Shown one piece after another: positions 50,521-61,200 of a DNA stretch of 64,000 bases. The DNA lies in contig JAJHZJ010000414.1 of NCBI GenBank assembly GCA_023548195.1, positions 854,501-918,500 on the forward strand, in the 5' to 3' direction. The position numbers and the translations under genes were made by a program. Source of the stretch: Bettongia penicillata ogilbyi (Eukaryota > Chordata > Mammalia > Diprotodontia > Potoroidae). Every line of letters starts with the position of its first letter. Positions within the stretch are counted from its first letter, which is position 1. The notes under the pieces were generated by a model, which made no database searches, was not told the origin of the DNA, and saw only the letters and a program-made list of their open reading frames with translations.

Positions 50521-52112
50521 GGAAATGGATATTTGAATCTTGACTCTGGATTATCAGCAAGCCACCACCCCTCTTCAGTCATAGTCACCAATTTGTGTGG
50601 TAGAGTATTTGAACTATAATTTTTTTTTTAATTCATTCATTCATTCATTTATTTTATTATTTATTTGTACCCTCTGAGTATTTGTTGTAAGTTGTTTTGT
50701 GTAAGAGTATAGTATTTGTTGACTGAGTTAGTGACTGAATGAATGACTAGATCTTGGCCCTACCTCCCAGGGAAGTTCTATTTGGATAAAATATAAGAAC
50801 AAAGCTTGTATTTTTCCTTTTAAGTCTACAAGAGGTTTGTGTTTCATATCCAGGAGTAAGAGAAGCCATGTAGGAAACAACATCCTTTCTTTGGGCCACA
50901 AGTGAGACTGAAATAGTTACTTTCTAAAGGGTTCCACAGGAGAGGCATCCAGATCACCACTCCCAGTTGTCCTCAGTTACCCAATATCAGGTGAAGAGTA
51001 ACTTAGCCTAACTAGTATCCAACAGTGAAAGTTCCTAACATCTTCTGGGCTCTGGTATTGTGAAGTTGCTCTTAATTTCCTTAAAGTCCTGACAAGTGAC
51101 CCCATCTAGCCAAAGACACTACCCTCAGTGAGTTTATGATGGGTTTATGATGCTCCCTTTTTTTCTTCTTGGGCCATGAAGGAAGTGGATAGTGGGCAAG
51201 GAGGTGACTTGGGAGGTGGAAGGGGAAATCAGGCGTGTCTTAGGCTATTTGTTGGTTAAACCAGCTGTAATGTTGTCCGAGTGGCTGGTCCCTGTGCTTC
51301 CCCGCTCCACCCCAATCTCAGATCCCTGCCAGGGCAACAGGTAGAAATTTTATGGTCTAGTCTTATTTCTCTCTAACAAATGGGAGGTTCTCTCTCCCCT
51401 AGTAACCCAAACCCCTGTTTACAGAAAATATCAAAGTCTAGAATAAATAGTCCCTGTCAGACAATAAGGGCTAGCACAGACTGTGTGAGAACTTACATAG
51501 GCTCCCTCCCTGGGTGAGTCAGTGGCATCTTGCCAATCCCCCTAGCTCTCTTCTCTCTGAGGATCCACAGGGGCACTGACTGTGGGCCATGAATTCTACT
51601 GAGATAAAAGCATGGGTGTAGAGGGTCACTAAAGGACTGCGGAGCTGCTGTCACTGTTGTCCCAATCAAAGTTCCACTCAGATGTCTAGGATTGTGAGAA
51701 GGGGCAGAAGAAAACTGGGCCCTAGGGAGAAGTATCAGAAGACCCAGACATGTGGAAAGGGCTCAGATGTCTAGGACTTGAGAAGGGGCATGTGGACATG
51801 AGACATGTGGAAAGGGCTAGAGGTTGGGCTTCACCCTAAAGAAGAAAAGGCTGATAGAAGAATGAGAGATAATCCTCAGTTACCCAAAGGTTGATTATTT
51901 CCAGGAAATCTTCCTTGATTTACCCCTTTTACTCCTGCTCCTCACTTTTTAGTTCTCTGTACAACCATAGACTCCTAGAATTCATACCTGGAAAGGGAAC
52001 CTCACCAATCTACTTCAGCATGATAATTTTATAGGGAAATCCCTTAGCATCATTTAAACAGTTTCGACTACTTCTCCCTATACTGCTCATTTATTCTTTT
52101 TGTTTTCTAAAC
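50521..52112. other. Long unassigned interval
   Basis: About 1.6 kb with no clear repeat or gene. It holds an AT/TCAT-rich patch (50620-50665) and a local tandem duplication at 51679-51818. A pyrimidine-rich patch at 51296-51420 is notable but not a recognised signal. Confidence 0.35.
51679..51818. repeat. Local tandem duplication, 85 bp and 55 bp
   Basis: Both copies begin 'cagatgtctagga' and end 'gacatgtggaaagggct' (51679-51763 and 51764-51818). The second lacks about 30 internal bases. Confidence 0.9.
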
Positions 52113-52374
52113 AGTCATTGTTCAGTTGTTTTCCTTCATGTCTGATGACTCTCTGTGATCCCATTTAGGGTTTTCTTGGCAGAGATAGTAGAGTGGTTTG
52201 CCATTTCCTTCTCCAGCTCATTTTACAGATAAGGAAACTGAGACAAACAGGGTCAAGTGACTTGTCCAGGGTCACACAGCTAATAAGTGTCTTAGGCTGG
52301 ATTTGAACTAAGGAAGATGAGTCTGCCTGACTTTAGGCCTAGCCCTCTATTCACTAACACCACCTAATTGCCAC
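52113..52374 (-). mobile_element. tRNA-derived marsupial SINE with RTE-like tail
   Basis: 'tcattgttcagttgttttcc', 'catttagggttttcttggca', 'tttgccatttccttctccag', 'gtcaagtgacttgtccaggg', 'aacaccacctaattgccact' head end. Confidence 0.93.
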
Positions 52375-52384
52375 TTCTGTAAGC

Positions 52385-52570
52385 ACAGGTTCATAGATTT
52401 AAAGCTGAAAGGGACCTTATTCACTCTGCTTCATTTTGCAAATGAAGAAACAGAGGCTCAGAGAAGTTGTGATTTGCCTAAAATCTTACAGATTTTAATT
52501 AGTAGATTTGGGACTTGACCCTAGGTCCCCTAATACAAAATTTGGGGTTCTTTTCCCTACATCACACCAA
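52385..52570 (-). mobile_element. MIR3 element
   Basis: 'gatttaaagctgaaagggac', 'ttgcaaatgaagaaacagag', 'gacttgaccctaggtcccct', 'ccctacatcacacc'. Confidence 0.78.
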
Positions 52571-52734
52571 TTCAATTCAAGTGTTTACTGTTACCCAATC
52601 CAGTGCCTCCTTGAGAGATGTGGAATTTACTTTAAAAAGTAGATCAGTTTGAAAAGTCTTTAAATGGGAGCCAAATGATAGACTGTGTTTCTAATTGTCC
52701 AAAGATCAGCCAGCCAATTAATCAATCAATCAAG

Positions 52735-52935
52735 CCTAGGCTCAGATCTAGAGCTGGAAGAACCTCAAAATCTATCTAGCTCACCCTTCTCATTGTTCAG
52801 ATCAAGAAACTAATTCCCAGAGAAGTTAATTGGCTTGCCAAAAATTACACAGGTAGTAACCATGAGACGCAAAATTTAACCCAGGTCTTCTGACTCTGGA
52901 TCCATTGCTCCTTTCATTGCACCATGTTGCTTCCA
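52735..52935 (-). mobile_element. MIR3 element
   Basis: 'gatctagagctggaagaacc', 'atctatctagctcacccttc', 'gcttgccaaaaattacacag', 'gcaccatgttgcttcc'. Confidence 0.78.
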
Positions 52936-54435
52936 TCAGCAAGCAGTTCTTCAACGTCTTCTAATTACATTTAATGAGGGAAGAGTCACCATACTGTGCC
53001 TAGACCACCGGCTGTGTCATCTTCTCTGGAGACATCATCACTTTGGGATGGATTTGGTTAGGACTTGTCCAAAGTTAGGACATGGAAAAGATGACACTTT
53101 GAAGGTGACTTGAAGTCTTGTGAACCTAAGGGTAGTCTTTGCAGATATTCTTTCTTCTGTTTTGATGCTTACTTTCAAAGAACCTTGGGTTGTGGTGGTT
53201 TAGATGGTCATAGTAGAGTAATGTTTCTACTCTGATCTAGAATTTAGCTCCCAAATATAAGGCAAAAACCTCTTTGGAAGGATCCTTTTCCCTCTGTAGG
53301 ATAGCCTTTGAAACCATCCAGAAATGCTTCATCCTCTTGCCCTAGCCCACCCACAGACCCTGACTCTCATCTGACTTATGTTCTGGAGCCAGACTGACTG
53401 CGTTCTGTTTTAAGGGGGAAGGGCTAGATATGCTGCTGACATATTGTGATTAAAGTTCTGGGAAATGGTGCATATTTTAAGTAGACTCAAGAAAGGTCAC
53501 CACTTAAGAAAAAACAATGGGTTGAATACTTCAGTGGGTCCTGAGGCTTGGTTTGTGGATTTGGTCTTGTGGGGAGGGGGGGACAATACAGACCTCTCTC
53601 TTTAGTTTCCCTGGCGTGCTGAATTTCATGTTTTGAAAATGTTAAAAATAGCTTTACTGAATAAATAAATCTGGTCTTTAATGAGGAAGTAAAGTCATTC
53701 TCTTCCTCATTAAGATTTGATAGCATCTCCTGTCTGTTGAGGGTTCCATACCAAGGTTGTAATCTAGCCCAATCTGACACAGACAAACTGATGTAGGACA
53801 GATATTCAGCAAATACTTAAGGGTAACTTTTTGCATATGGAAGGATTCAGATGTTTTCAGTTCTCCAGATGTTTCTGTGATGGAGATAAAGACTGAAGGT
53901 TGAAAATGAGGAGTGTGTGGGATGGGGTCCTTAAGCCTCCCTTTCTGGATAGCAATAGGCTGATAATTTTCGTCAGGCAATGATCCAAACTTTTTCCCCT
54001 AGTGACCTCTCCCATACTGAAAATTAACCCCCTACCCATTCTCAGCTCCACCCCTAGCAAAAGGAAGTCCTCAATCTCATTCCGTAGTCCTGCCACTATC
54101 AAATAGCTGTTGAGAGTTCCGTGACTCTGGCCCTGTGAGATCCTCCAGAATCCCCTCACACCCTGCCTTGGGGATTCTGACCTTCATTTTGAGAAACATT
54201 GCCCTGTTACGAATTGGTCTCTTGTGGGTCATTTAGACTGAATACTGTAAATTTACCATCTTCTAAGAGTCTGGGGCTAGTAGGGTGGGAGAGGGAAGGG
54301 GTAGTACGAGACCGAGGTGGAGCTAAACTCATAAGTGTCTTGTTTTTCTGTTTCAATTCCTCTCCTTCCCTGTGCGCCCTTGTCTTGCTTGGTGAAGGAA
54401 TCAGAGTTGGACAGAATGCTTTCACTAAGTGTGAT
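52936..54435. other. Long repeat-poor interval
   Basis: About 1.5 kb with no recognised repeat. It holds the hairpin at 53678-53713. Four overlapping minus-strand frames of 72-100 codons (53487-54425) show no domain and shift frame between each other; I do not call a gene. Confidence 0.35.
53678..53713. repeat. Perfect 12-bp inverted repeat with 12-bp loop
   Basis: Arms 'ttaatgaggaag' (53678-53689) and 'cttcctcattaa' (53702-53713). The RNA would fold as a short hairpin, shorter than a typical microRNA precursor. Confidence 0.95.
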
Positions 54436-54439
54436 TGTG

Positions 54440-54615
54440 TGAGCAGAAGAGTGGCAAAGAGTTAACTCTGTCTTCACTAGACCTGGTTTTAAATCCTGGC
54501 CCTGCTACTTATGACCTGTATGACATTGAACAATTGATTTAACCTCTCTGGGCCTCAGTTTCCAAGTCTGTAAAATGAAACCTTTATATGCCCTTTCACA
54601 TTTCTTGTGAGGATG
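54440..54615 (+). mobile_element. MIR element
   Basis: 'ttaaatcctggccctgctac', 'gacctgtatgacattgaaca', 'tctctgggcctcagtttcca', 'ctgtaaaatgaaacc'. Confidence 0.72.
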
Positions 54616-55124
54616 TTGTGCCTGATGACCATTGAGGAGGGAGGGTGACTCACCTTGGCTCACGAATGGAATGTGGCCCAGGATGGAGTTTCTCTGAACA
54701 CAACACTTGTGAGTGAGTGAAAAGATTCTGTTTGGGTTTGGGTTTTGGTAACATTGTAGCTAAACAGCTATTGATGGCAGGAACCCCATGAATTCGGGGA
54801 AGGGACCCTTGGAGCCAATGACTCCCTCCACCTGGGATCTGCCCCATACCTGGTCATTTGTTATGTTGTCAACAAAAATGAAAAGCCTTATGGTGGCCTG
54901 GTCTCACCTGTATTGATATGTCAGCCCAGCTGCCTCCCCTTATAAGAATTCCAAGGCAAGAGCACAGCCAGGATGTGACTTCATATGGTAGATTTCACTT
55001 TTCTGAGTCTTGGTTTGCCTTCAAGGCCCATTGACTATATCATCCCCTCCTAGGAATTTGGAGCAAGAGGACGTGAGTCCTATCCTGAGTCCAATCCTAG
55101 GAAACATCTATAAAATGAGTTTGG
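54616..55124. other. Unassigned interval
   Basis: About 510 bp without recognised features. Confidence 0.35.
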
Positions 55125-55360
55125 AATAGCATGGTACAATGAACAAGATGCTAGAGTGGGAGTCAGAGGCTCTGGGTTCAAATCCCAGTTCTGTCTCTTA
55201 TATCTCTGTGATATTAGGTAAGTACTTAACCTCTGTGGACCTCAGTTTCCTCATCTGTGAGATGAAGGAATCAGACTAGATAATTTCTAAGGTCCTTTCC
55301 AGCTCTAAATTTGTGATACTATGGCTAGATGATCTCAAAGATCCGTCTTAGCTCTAAATT
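55125..55360 (+). mobile_element. MIR3 element with duplicated 3' end
   Basis: A near-complete MIR3: 'gcatggtacaatgaacaaga', 'ggttcaaatcccagttctgt', 'ctcagtttcctcatctgtga', 'aaggtcctttccagctctaa'. A second copy of the 3' end follows: 'gctagatgatctcaaagatc', 'cgtcttagctctaaatt'. Confidence 0.85.
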
Positions 55361-55611
55361 AGGGCTTCTTATTTTGGGGCCCACAGAGCCTCAAGAATTC
55401 CTTTAATAGATTTCAGGGGGTGCTTGAACTTGGACAGGAAGAAAAATTACATTTTTATTTTCACTAGCCCCTAACTGAAATTTACCACTTCCTGTCATTA
55501 TGAGGGAATGTTTCATGAGGTTTTTTAAACCTTATTCTGAAAACGGGTCTGTATGTCTCACCAACCTGCCAAAGAACATCCATGACATACACAAAAAATG
55601 AAGAAATTCTG
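55361..55611. mobile_element. hAT-type DNA element (another subfamily)
   Basis: Ends 'agggcttcttattttgg' and inverted 'agaatttcttcatttttt' pair imperfectly. The body holds 'cagggggtgcttgaacttgg', 'ctaactgaaatttaccactt', 'ctgaaaacgggtctgtatgt' and 'aacatccatgacata'. No coding capacity and no clear duplication. Confidence 0.6.
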
Positions 55612-55974
55612 GATTAAATCATTGATCCTGGGATCTGCAGCTCTATATACTAACAACAGTGATTAAGAAAAGCTTTCAGAGAAAACATGTTTACAACAAC
55701 AGTGATAAAACTGCATCAAATGTTTGAGCTTTTCCATATGATAATCCAGTTATGAATCCTGAGAGGTCAAAGAAGACTATGCCTGTATGAAGGAAGCTGG
55801 TTTGGGAACTGAAAGAAATAGGACAGACCTATATTGTGAGGTTACTCTGGGAGGAGTGAGGGGAATGCTGAGTATGTTTGCTAGACTCTGAGTCCAAGAT
55901 TTAGGAAGGATAACAGTCAGTAATGAGGGGAGAGTGGAAGATACTATAGAATAAGAAAATGTAATAAACAAGAT
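55612..55974. other. Unassigned interval, possibly L2
   Basis: About 360 bp. No firm assignment. Confidence 0.3.
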
Positions 55975-56070
55975 GTTACTGAGTCCTTGTTCCGCCTCTG
56001 TCTTAGGGCAGCTCTCTGAATCTCAGTTTCCTTGTCTAGAAAATGAAGGGGTTCATAGTATCATAGAGCT
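55975..56070 (+). mobile_element. MIR3 3' half
   Basis: 'ctgaatctcagtttccttgt' then 'ctagaaaatgaaggggttc'. Confidence 0.6.
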
Positions 56071-56400
56071 TGAGCTGTAAGGAACCACAGAGACCATCTA
56101 GGACAGGTAGCAAACTCAAATAGAAGCAGGGCTTACTATTGTCTATATGAATAACCCACAGGCCATATTGATTAGTTTTAAAATGTGCCGTTATCTATGT
56201 TTTATTGTATCTTTATTTATTTTGTTAACCACTTCCTAATTCAATTTCAGTCTGCTTCCTGAAAGTATTGCTGGCTACACGTGGGCCTATGTGTTTGACA
56301 CCATTGATTACTCCAATCCCTTTATTTTACATATGAAGAAACGGAGGCCCACAGAGGTTAAGTTACTTGTCCGAGGTCATGCAAGGTAGAAGCAATAAGT
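56060..56400 (-). mobile_element. MIR3 split by a hAT element
   Basis: Left 56060-56103: 'catagagcttgagctgtaag', 'ccacagagaccatcta'. Right 56307-56400: 'ccctttattttacatatgaa', 'gaaacggaggcccacagagg', 'ttaagttacttgtccgaggt'. Confidence 0.78.
56104..56306. mobile_element. hAT-type DNA element (same family as 14288-14884)
   Basis: The left end 'caggtagcaaactcaaatag' pairs with the inverted right end 'caatggtgtcaaacac'. The body has 'gttatctatgttttattgta' and 'ctacacgtgggcctatgtgt'. It sits exactly at the break in the MIR3. The 8-bp flanks have diverged. Confidence 0.78.
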
Positions 56401-56409
56401 GGCTTTTAG

Positions 56410-56605
56410 GATGTTTTTTTGCAAAGCACTTGACCTCCCATTTGAGCCTCTCTGGAACTCTGTGAGGTTACAATCCATTGGAGGTATTATGATGCCCATT
56501 TTACAAACTGAGACTCTAAGACTTGCTCATGTTTATAGCACTAGCTGGTGAGGTGTCAGAAGTAGGATTCCACTCAGGACTCTAAATCTAGGACTCTGTC
56601 TGACT
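56410..56605 (-). mobile_element. MIR element
   Basis: 'tgcaaagcacttgacctccc', 'gatgcccattttacaaactg', 'gtcagaagtaggattccact'. Confidence 0.68.
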
Positions 56606-57050
56606 CTCAGAAAATCTCCCAAGTTTTCTGATGTTCCATGACTGTGAGTCTGCAAGTATCGAGCATATGTTCTTTCCATTGGGAGGGACCAGGTCTCCTT
56701 AGTGTCATAATACTGGCAAAGTTTTTATGTCTCCTTGTCTATCTAGACCCCTTTTTGCAAGAGGATATGCCAGCCTCTGAATGGGAGTCCTTCAGAGGCA
56801 TTCCTTATCACCCTCAATGCAATGCACCCTAATAAAGCTGACTCAGTTATGTTGTGGAGGATGTTGTGGTTCCAATTTCCCCTTTGAACCTAGAAAGATG
56901 CTGGCTAAGTGCCTTTCTTGGATGAAGGGAGAGACAGATACACACTTTCCTTAAAACAGCTTGGACATATCCCAGGAATGCCAGGTCACATTGTGAAGTA
57001 CATAGTCCCTGAGTCAATTCAGTTCAACAATTTACTTGGGCACTTACACT
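56606..57050. other. Unassigned interval
   Basis: About 445 bp. A 64-codon frame without a domain; no repeat recognised until the L2 words near 57030. Confidence 0.35.
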
Positions 57051-57680
57051 GTACTAATGGGAGCAGCTAAGTGGCACAGTAGATAGAGTGCTGGACCTGG
57101 AGTCAGAAAGACTCATCTTCCTCAGTTGAAATCTGGCCTCAGATACTTCCTAGCTGTGTGACCCTGGGCAAGTCACTTTTTGCCTCAGTTTCCTCATCTG
57201 TAGAGTTGGCTGGAGAAGGACATGGCAAACCAAAGTGTCTTTGCCAAGAAAACCCCCAAAAGGGGTCACAAAGAGTCAGATACAACTGAAAATAGCTGAC
57301 ACACAACAGCGTACTATATGACAGGCACTTTGCTAGATGCTGAGAATGAAAAAACAAAATTAAATCCGTCCTTTCCCCCAAAGAGCTTACATTCTACTGA
57401 GAGGGGAGGCAGGACACAACATATAAGTGTGACACAGCATATAAGTAAAAAATTAAATACAAAACATATACAATATGATTGATAGATGGTGGGTGCTAGC
57501 AAATAAGAGAGGATATACTTCCTCTAAGAAGGGGATTTTAGCTGAGCCTTGTAGGAATCTGGGGATTCTGTGAAATAGAGATCAAGAGGGAATGCATTCC
57601 AGGCATGAGGTACAGCCTAGGCAAAAACGTGGAGAGGGTAGTTGTCTCTAGAAGTCCAGGGAACCATGACTTACTTGTGC
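57025..57680 (-). mobile_element. L2 LINE 3' region (reverse sense) split by a SINE
   Basis: Left 57025-57060: 'caatttacttgggcacttac' and 'actgtactaatg'. Right 57310-57680: 'gacaggcactttgctagatg', 'ccaaagagcttacattctac', 'gggaatgcattccaggcatg', 'ggcaaaaacgtggagag'. It carries no usable frame. Confidence 0.75.
57062..57309 (+). mobile_element. tRNA-derived marsupial SINE with RTE-like tail
   Basis: 'agcagctaagtggcacagta' head, 'cctggagtcagaaagactca', 'agctgtgtgaccctgggcaa', 'agaaaacccccaaaaggggt', end 'gctgacacacaacag'. Flanks 'gtactaatg' and 'gtactatatg' look like a decayed duplication. Confidence 0.93.
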
Positions 57681-58410
57681 AGCCGGCCCTGGTGGCTTTG
57701 GGTTGGGAGTGAGGGGAGTACAAGGGAAAGGTGTGGAACTAAGAGTCTAATTGAGAACTCTGAATGTAAGCTCCTCATGACCTTGCTGTCATTCCTCTTT
57801 GCCTGTGGTGAGGTTAGATTAAAGGGTGGGAGACCCCATGATTTTTGTCTGTGAGCTGAAGTTGAGCTGGCATCAGAGACTTTCTTTCGGGCATGTCAGG
57901 AAAGGGAGGTGATGTTTGACTAGGGCCCTTTCTCTTCCTCCTTTGAGTTCCCAGCCCACGACAGGGCTTTGGGACACACCTGACAGCCGTAGGTTCAGGG
58001 CAGGTGAGATATGGGGGTGTGGGAGAGGGGTGTGCAGAAACGGAACTGGGTAGATTTATTACCTGCTTTCTTCTCTCTCCAGGTGTTTGCCTTTCCCAGG
58101 CTTGGGAGTCAGATGAAGAGAGAGGGATAGTTAATCTGTATCAAAATGATGAATTATCCCATTTAACCCCACTGATTTTTCTTTCTCAGCTCATCTGACC
58201 CAGAGAAGGGAGGATAGGAGAGCAAAATCCAATCAAGCTGAAGTAGGCTTGAGTATAGAAAGTTGATTTGGTTGGTCTTGCCATGGAATTCTAAGCCTTT
58301 TTTTCCCTCATTAGGCTCCCTTTCTAGGGCAGACAGATGACACCCTGAGGGTAGAATCTTATCTGGGCACCTCAGTGTTAGGCAGGGTAAGAACTTAGAA
58401 TCCTAGAATG
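57681..58410. other. Unassigned interval
   Basis: About 730 bp. Frames of 64-70 codons with no domain; no recognised repeat. Confidence 0.35.
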
Positions 58411-58418
58411 CTCTAGTT

Positions 58419-58564
58419 CAGGGGGTCAGCAAACTACAGTTTTGAGGGCTGTAAATGCACAAACCACATAATGTCTGTGAGAACCATCTTAGGGGTCTGT
58501 ACCTACAAAAACAGGTGGCAGGCTGAATTTGGCACCGTGGACTATAGTTTGGGATGCCTACTTG
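58419..58564. mobile_element. Probable hAT-type MITE
   Basis: The left end 'cagggggtcagcaaactaca' pairs loosely with the inverted right end near 'ctatagtttgggatgcc'. The body 'agggctgtaaatgcacaaac' resembles the group of mammalian hAT elements whose ends read 'ggtcagcaaactac'. Flanks uninformative. Confidence 0.5.
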
Positions 58565-58713
58565 TTACAGAGGGACTCTCAGATAATCTTTCCCCGTCTT
58601 CCCAGTTAGGGTAGGGATCCCTTGTACAAAATTCCTGGCAAGTTGTCATACAGATTCTAATTGAAAGTCTTGAGAACCATTTCAGTGCAGTGAGATGTGG
58701 ATGGGATCTAGCT

Positions 58714-58977
58714 CAGGGTTTCTTAAACTGTAGGTCACGGACCTAGATGGGGTTGAGAAAGGTTTCTGAATGTGCAATAACCAAAAATTAATTAAAAATC
58801 AAACATGTAGTGAATCTGAGGTGTTTCTGGCAGCACTTGCCTGTGTTGCATCATGCAACTTCACTGTAGCCTTGGTTCTGAACACACAGCCTGCGCGCTT
58901 TTTCAGTCATGAAAAACCAGTGAATGCTGCTGAAATGAGAAAAGCAGTCCCAAGTGGAAAAGGTTGAAGAAGCCCTG
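58714..58977. mobile_element. hAT-type DNA element with decayed 8-bp duplication
   Basis: A 264-bp element. Ends 'cagggtttcttaaac' and inverted 'cagggcttcttcaac' match at 13 of 15. Flanks 'atctagct' (58706-58713) and 'atctagag' (58978-58985) match at 6 of 8. A 65-codon frame inside (58770-58967) has no recognisable transposase domain and the ancestor is probably non-autonomous. Confidence 0.85.
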
Positions 58978-59096
58978 ATCTAGAGGACCTAAGTTCAAAA
59001 TCAAGCCTTGCCACTTACTGCCTGTGATACTTTGGGCAAATCACTTTGTGTATCTGTGCTTGTTTCTCATTGTGAAATGACGGGGTTTGACGAGAA

Positions 59097-60527
59097 CAGT
59101 GGTTTTTTATTTTAATTGTAATATTTAATTTTTTTCAATTACATGTAAAAACAATTAACATTTGGTTTTTTTTAATTTTGAATTCCAAATTCTCTCCCTC
59201 ACCTCCCTCCTCTTTGAGAAGGCAAGCAATTTGATATAGATGATACATGTGCAATCATGCAAAAACATATTTCCTTTTTTAACTATGTTGTGAAAGAAAA
59301 CACAGACCCCAAAACCCAACCAAACAAGAAAAAAGTTTTTTAAAAGGTTCAAAAAATATTCTGTGAACAAAGACTCCATCAGTTCTTTCTCCAGAGCTGG
59401 ATAGCATTTTTCATCATGAATCCTTTGGACTTGTCTTAGATCATTGTATTGCTAAGAAGAGCTAAGTTATTCACAGTTGATCAATACACAATACTGCTGT
59501 TATTGTACAGTGTTCTCCTGGTTCTGCTCACTTCATTTTGCATCAGTTCATGTAAGTCTACCCAGGTTTTTTTCTGAAACTATCTTGCTTATCATTTCTT
59601 ATAGCACAACAGATTTCCTTCACAGTCAATACAAACATGTTCAGCCATTTCCCAACTGGTGGGCATCCTTCCTCAATTTCCAATTTGCTACCACAAAAAG
59701 AGTATCTAAAATATTTCTGTACGTAGAGTTTCTTTTTCTTTGATCACTTTGGGATGCAAACCTAGTAATGATATTGTTGGGTCAAATGCACATTTTTATA
59801 GCCCTTTGGGCATTTGTTCTCCAGAATGGTGGGATCAGTTCACAACTCCATCATCATTGCATCAGTGTCCCAATTTTTTTTCTCATCCTCTCCAACATTT
59901 GTCATTTTTCTTTTCTATAATGTTAGCCACTCTGATAGGTATGAGGTGGTACCTCAGAGTTGGTTTAATTTGTATTTTTCTAATCAATAGTAATTTAGGC
60001 ATTTTTTCATGTATTTGTGGTTTTCATGTAGCTTTGGTTTCTTCTTCTGAAAACTGCTTGTTGATATCCTTTGAGGGAATGGCTTGTGTTCTTTTAAATT
60101 TGACTCCATGCTCTCTATATGAGAAATGAGTCCTTTATGAGAGAAACTTGCTGTAAAAAATTTTCCTCCAGTTTTCCACTTTCCTTCTAATATTGGTTGC
60201 ATTGATTTTGTTTGTGTAAAAATTTTCTTAATTTAGTATAATCAAAATCATCCATTTTTACATCTTATAATACTCTATCTCTTGTTTGGTCATAAATTCT
60301 TCTCTAATCCATACTTCTGACAAGTAAAATATTCCATAAGAAAAGACTTTCCTAACCTTCTTGTGTGAAGGTTTTGCAGTCTGGTGAAACCTAAAGGCCC
60401 CTTCTCAGCATAAAGCTTTTAAATGCATAAAATAGAATACATAGGATATGAAGAAAACCAATTCTAATGAAAAACAATTTTTTAAATATATAAAAAGAAC
60501 TCAAGGACCCTGGGTTAAGAATCCTTG
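59097..60527. mobile_element. hAT-type DNA element ('ttcttaacc' family) split by L1
   Basis: It starts 'cagtggttttt' and ends 'ctgggttaagaatccttg'. The interior 60346-60527 ('ttgcagtctggtgaaaccta', 'taaatgcataaaatagaata') matches 24400-24595. Flanks 'gacgagaa' (59089-59096) and 'gactagat' (60528-60535) agree at 6 of 8, a decayed hAT duplication across the whole L1 insertion. Confidence 0.8.
59108..60345 (-). mobile_element. L1, 5'-truncated, reverse sense, inside a hAT element
   Basis: On the plus strand it opens with a T-rich tract (reversed poly-A) and 'ttcaattacatgtaaaaaca', 'gaattccaaattctctccct'. It then runs through reversed 3' UTR ('cagttctttctccagagctg', 'ctggttctgctcacttcatt') into reversed ORF2 C-terminal coding ('gtatgaggtggtacctcaga', 59939 on). 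About 1.24 kb; ORF2 reaches roughly the last 280 residues and is broken by frameshifts and stops. Confidence 0.9.
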
Positions 60528-60624
60528 GACTAGATAGATGATCCCAAAGGTCCCTACCAACTCTAAATTTATAATTCTCCGCTCTAGTCTTAAAGGATGG
60601 TACTGAGTGATAGCCTTAAAACCA

Positions 60625-60755
60625 TTCAAGAACATTCAAGGTCATTTGGCCCAACCTTCTATTACAAATGGGAAAACTGAGGTCCTAAAAGATTAAGCGA
60701 TTAACTCAAAGCCACACTACTGGTGATGTGGAACTGGGACTTAGGAATGGGGGGC
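60625..60755 (-). mobile_element. MIR3 element
   Basis: 'aaggtcatttggcccaacct', 'tacaaatgggaaaactgagg', 'gtggaactgggacttagg'. Confidence 0.72.
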
Positions 60756-61040
60756 AGTTCTGATTCCCAAGCTTTGGTTCGTCTCCCTAACCTACCCTCT
60801 TAGTTTATTCCCCATCCTTCCCACTATGGCCTTGGCTGAACCATTTGAACTCTCCAGGAAAGAAAATTCCATCTGCTGAGGCTTTGTATTTATTTACATA
60901 TCTGTAGGACAAAAGAGAGGTCAAGGAATGAGCTGCGGAATTCTGGTCTAGGGGAGGGAGAAGGTGATGGTGGGGCCTACTGGTATTAATCAAACAAATC
61001 AACATGTTAGAGTGAATAAAGATGTGCTCTGTTGTGATGT
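60756..61040. other. Unassigned interval
   Basis: About 285 bp without recognised features. Confidence 0.35.
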
Positions 61041-61044
61041 AATA

Positions 61045-61200
61045 ATTACATGTTTATATAGAAAGCTACCTTGGGATGTTGGGGCAGGTATCCTTCCCAT
61101 TTTGTAGATGAGAAAACTGAAGCTCAGGGACATAAAATCACTTGCCCAAGGTCTCACAGCTGCTATGTGGAAACCCTGAGATCCCACAGAAGGGTTTCTA
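61045..61200 (-). mobile_element. MIR element
   Basis: 'cattttgtagatgagaaaac', 'tgaagctcagggacataaaa', 'acttgcccaaggtctcacag'. Confidence 0.75.

Larger units (their letters stand above)
58685..60585 (+). mobile_element. MIR3 broken into three pieces by two hAT elements
   Basis: Piece 1, 58685-58713: 'cagtgcagtgagatgtggat'. Piece 2, 58978-59096: 'aggacctaagttcaaaatca', 'ttgccacttactgcctgtga'. Piece 3, 60528-60585: 'gactagatagatgatcccaa', 'aggtccctaccaactctaaa'. In order they give one MIR3, so it is the oldest layer. Confidence 0.82.

Noticed and set aside
53487..54425. Cluster of 72-100-codon minus-strand frames
   Set aside because: The frames change between neighbours, no domain is visible and no splice signals join them convincingly.
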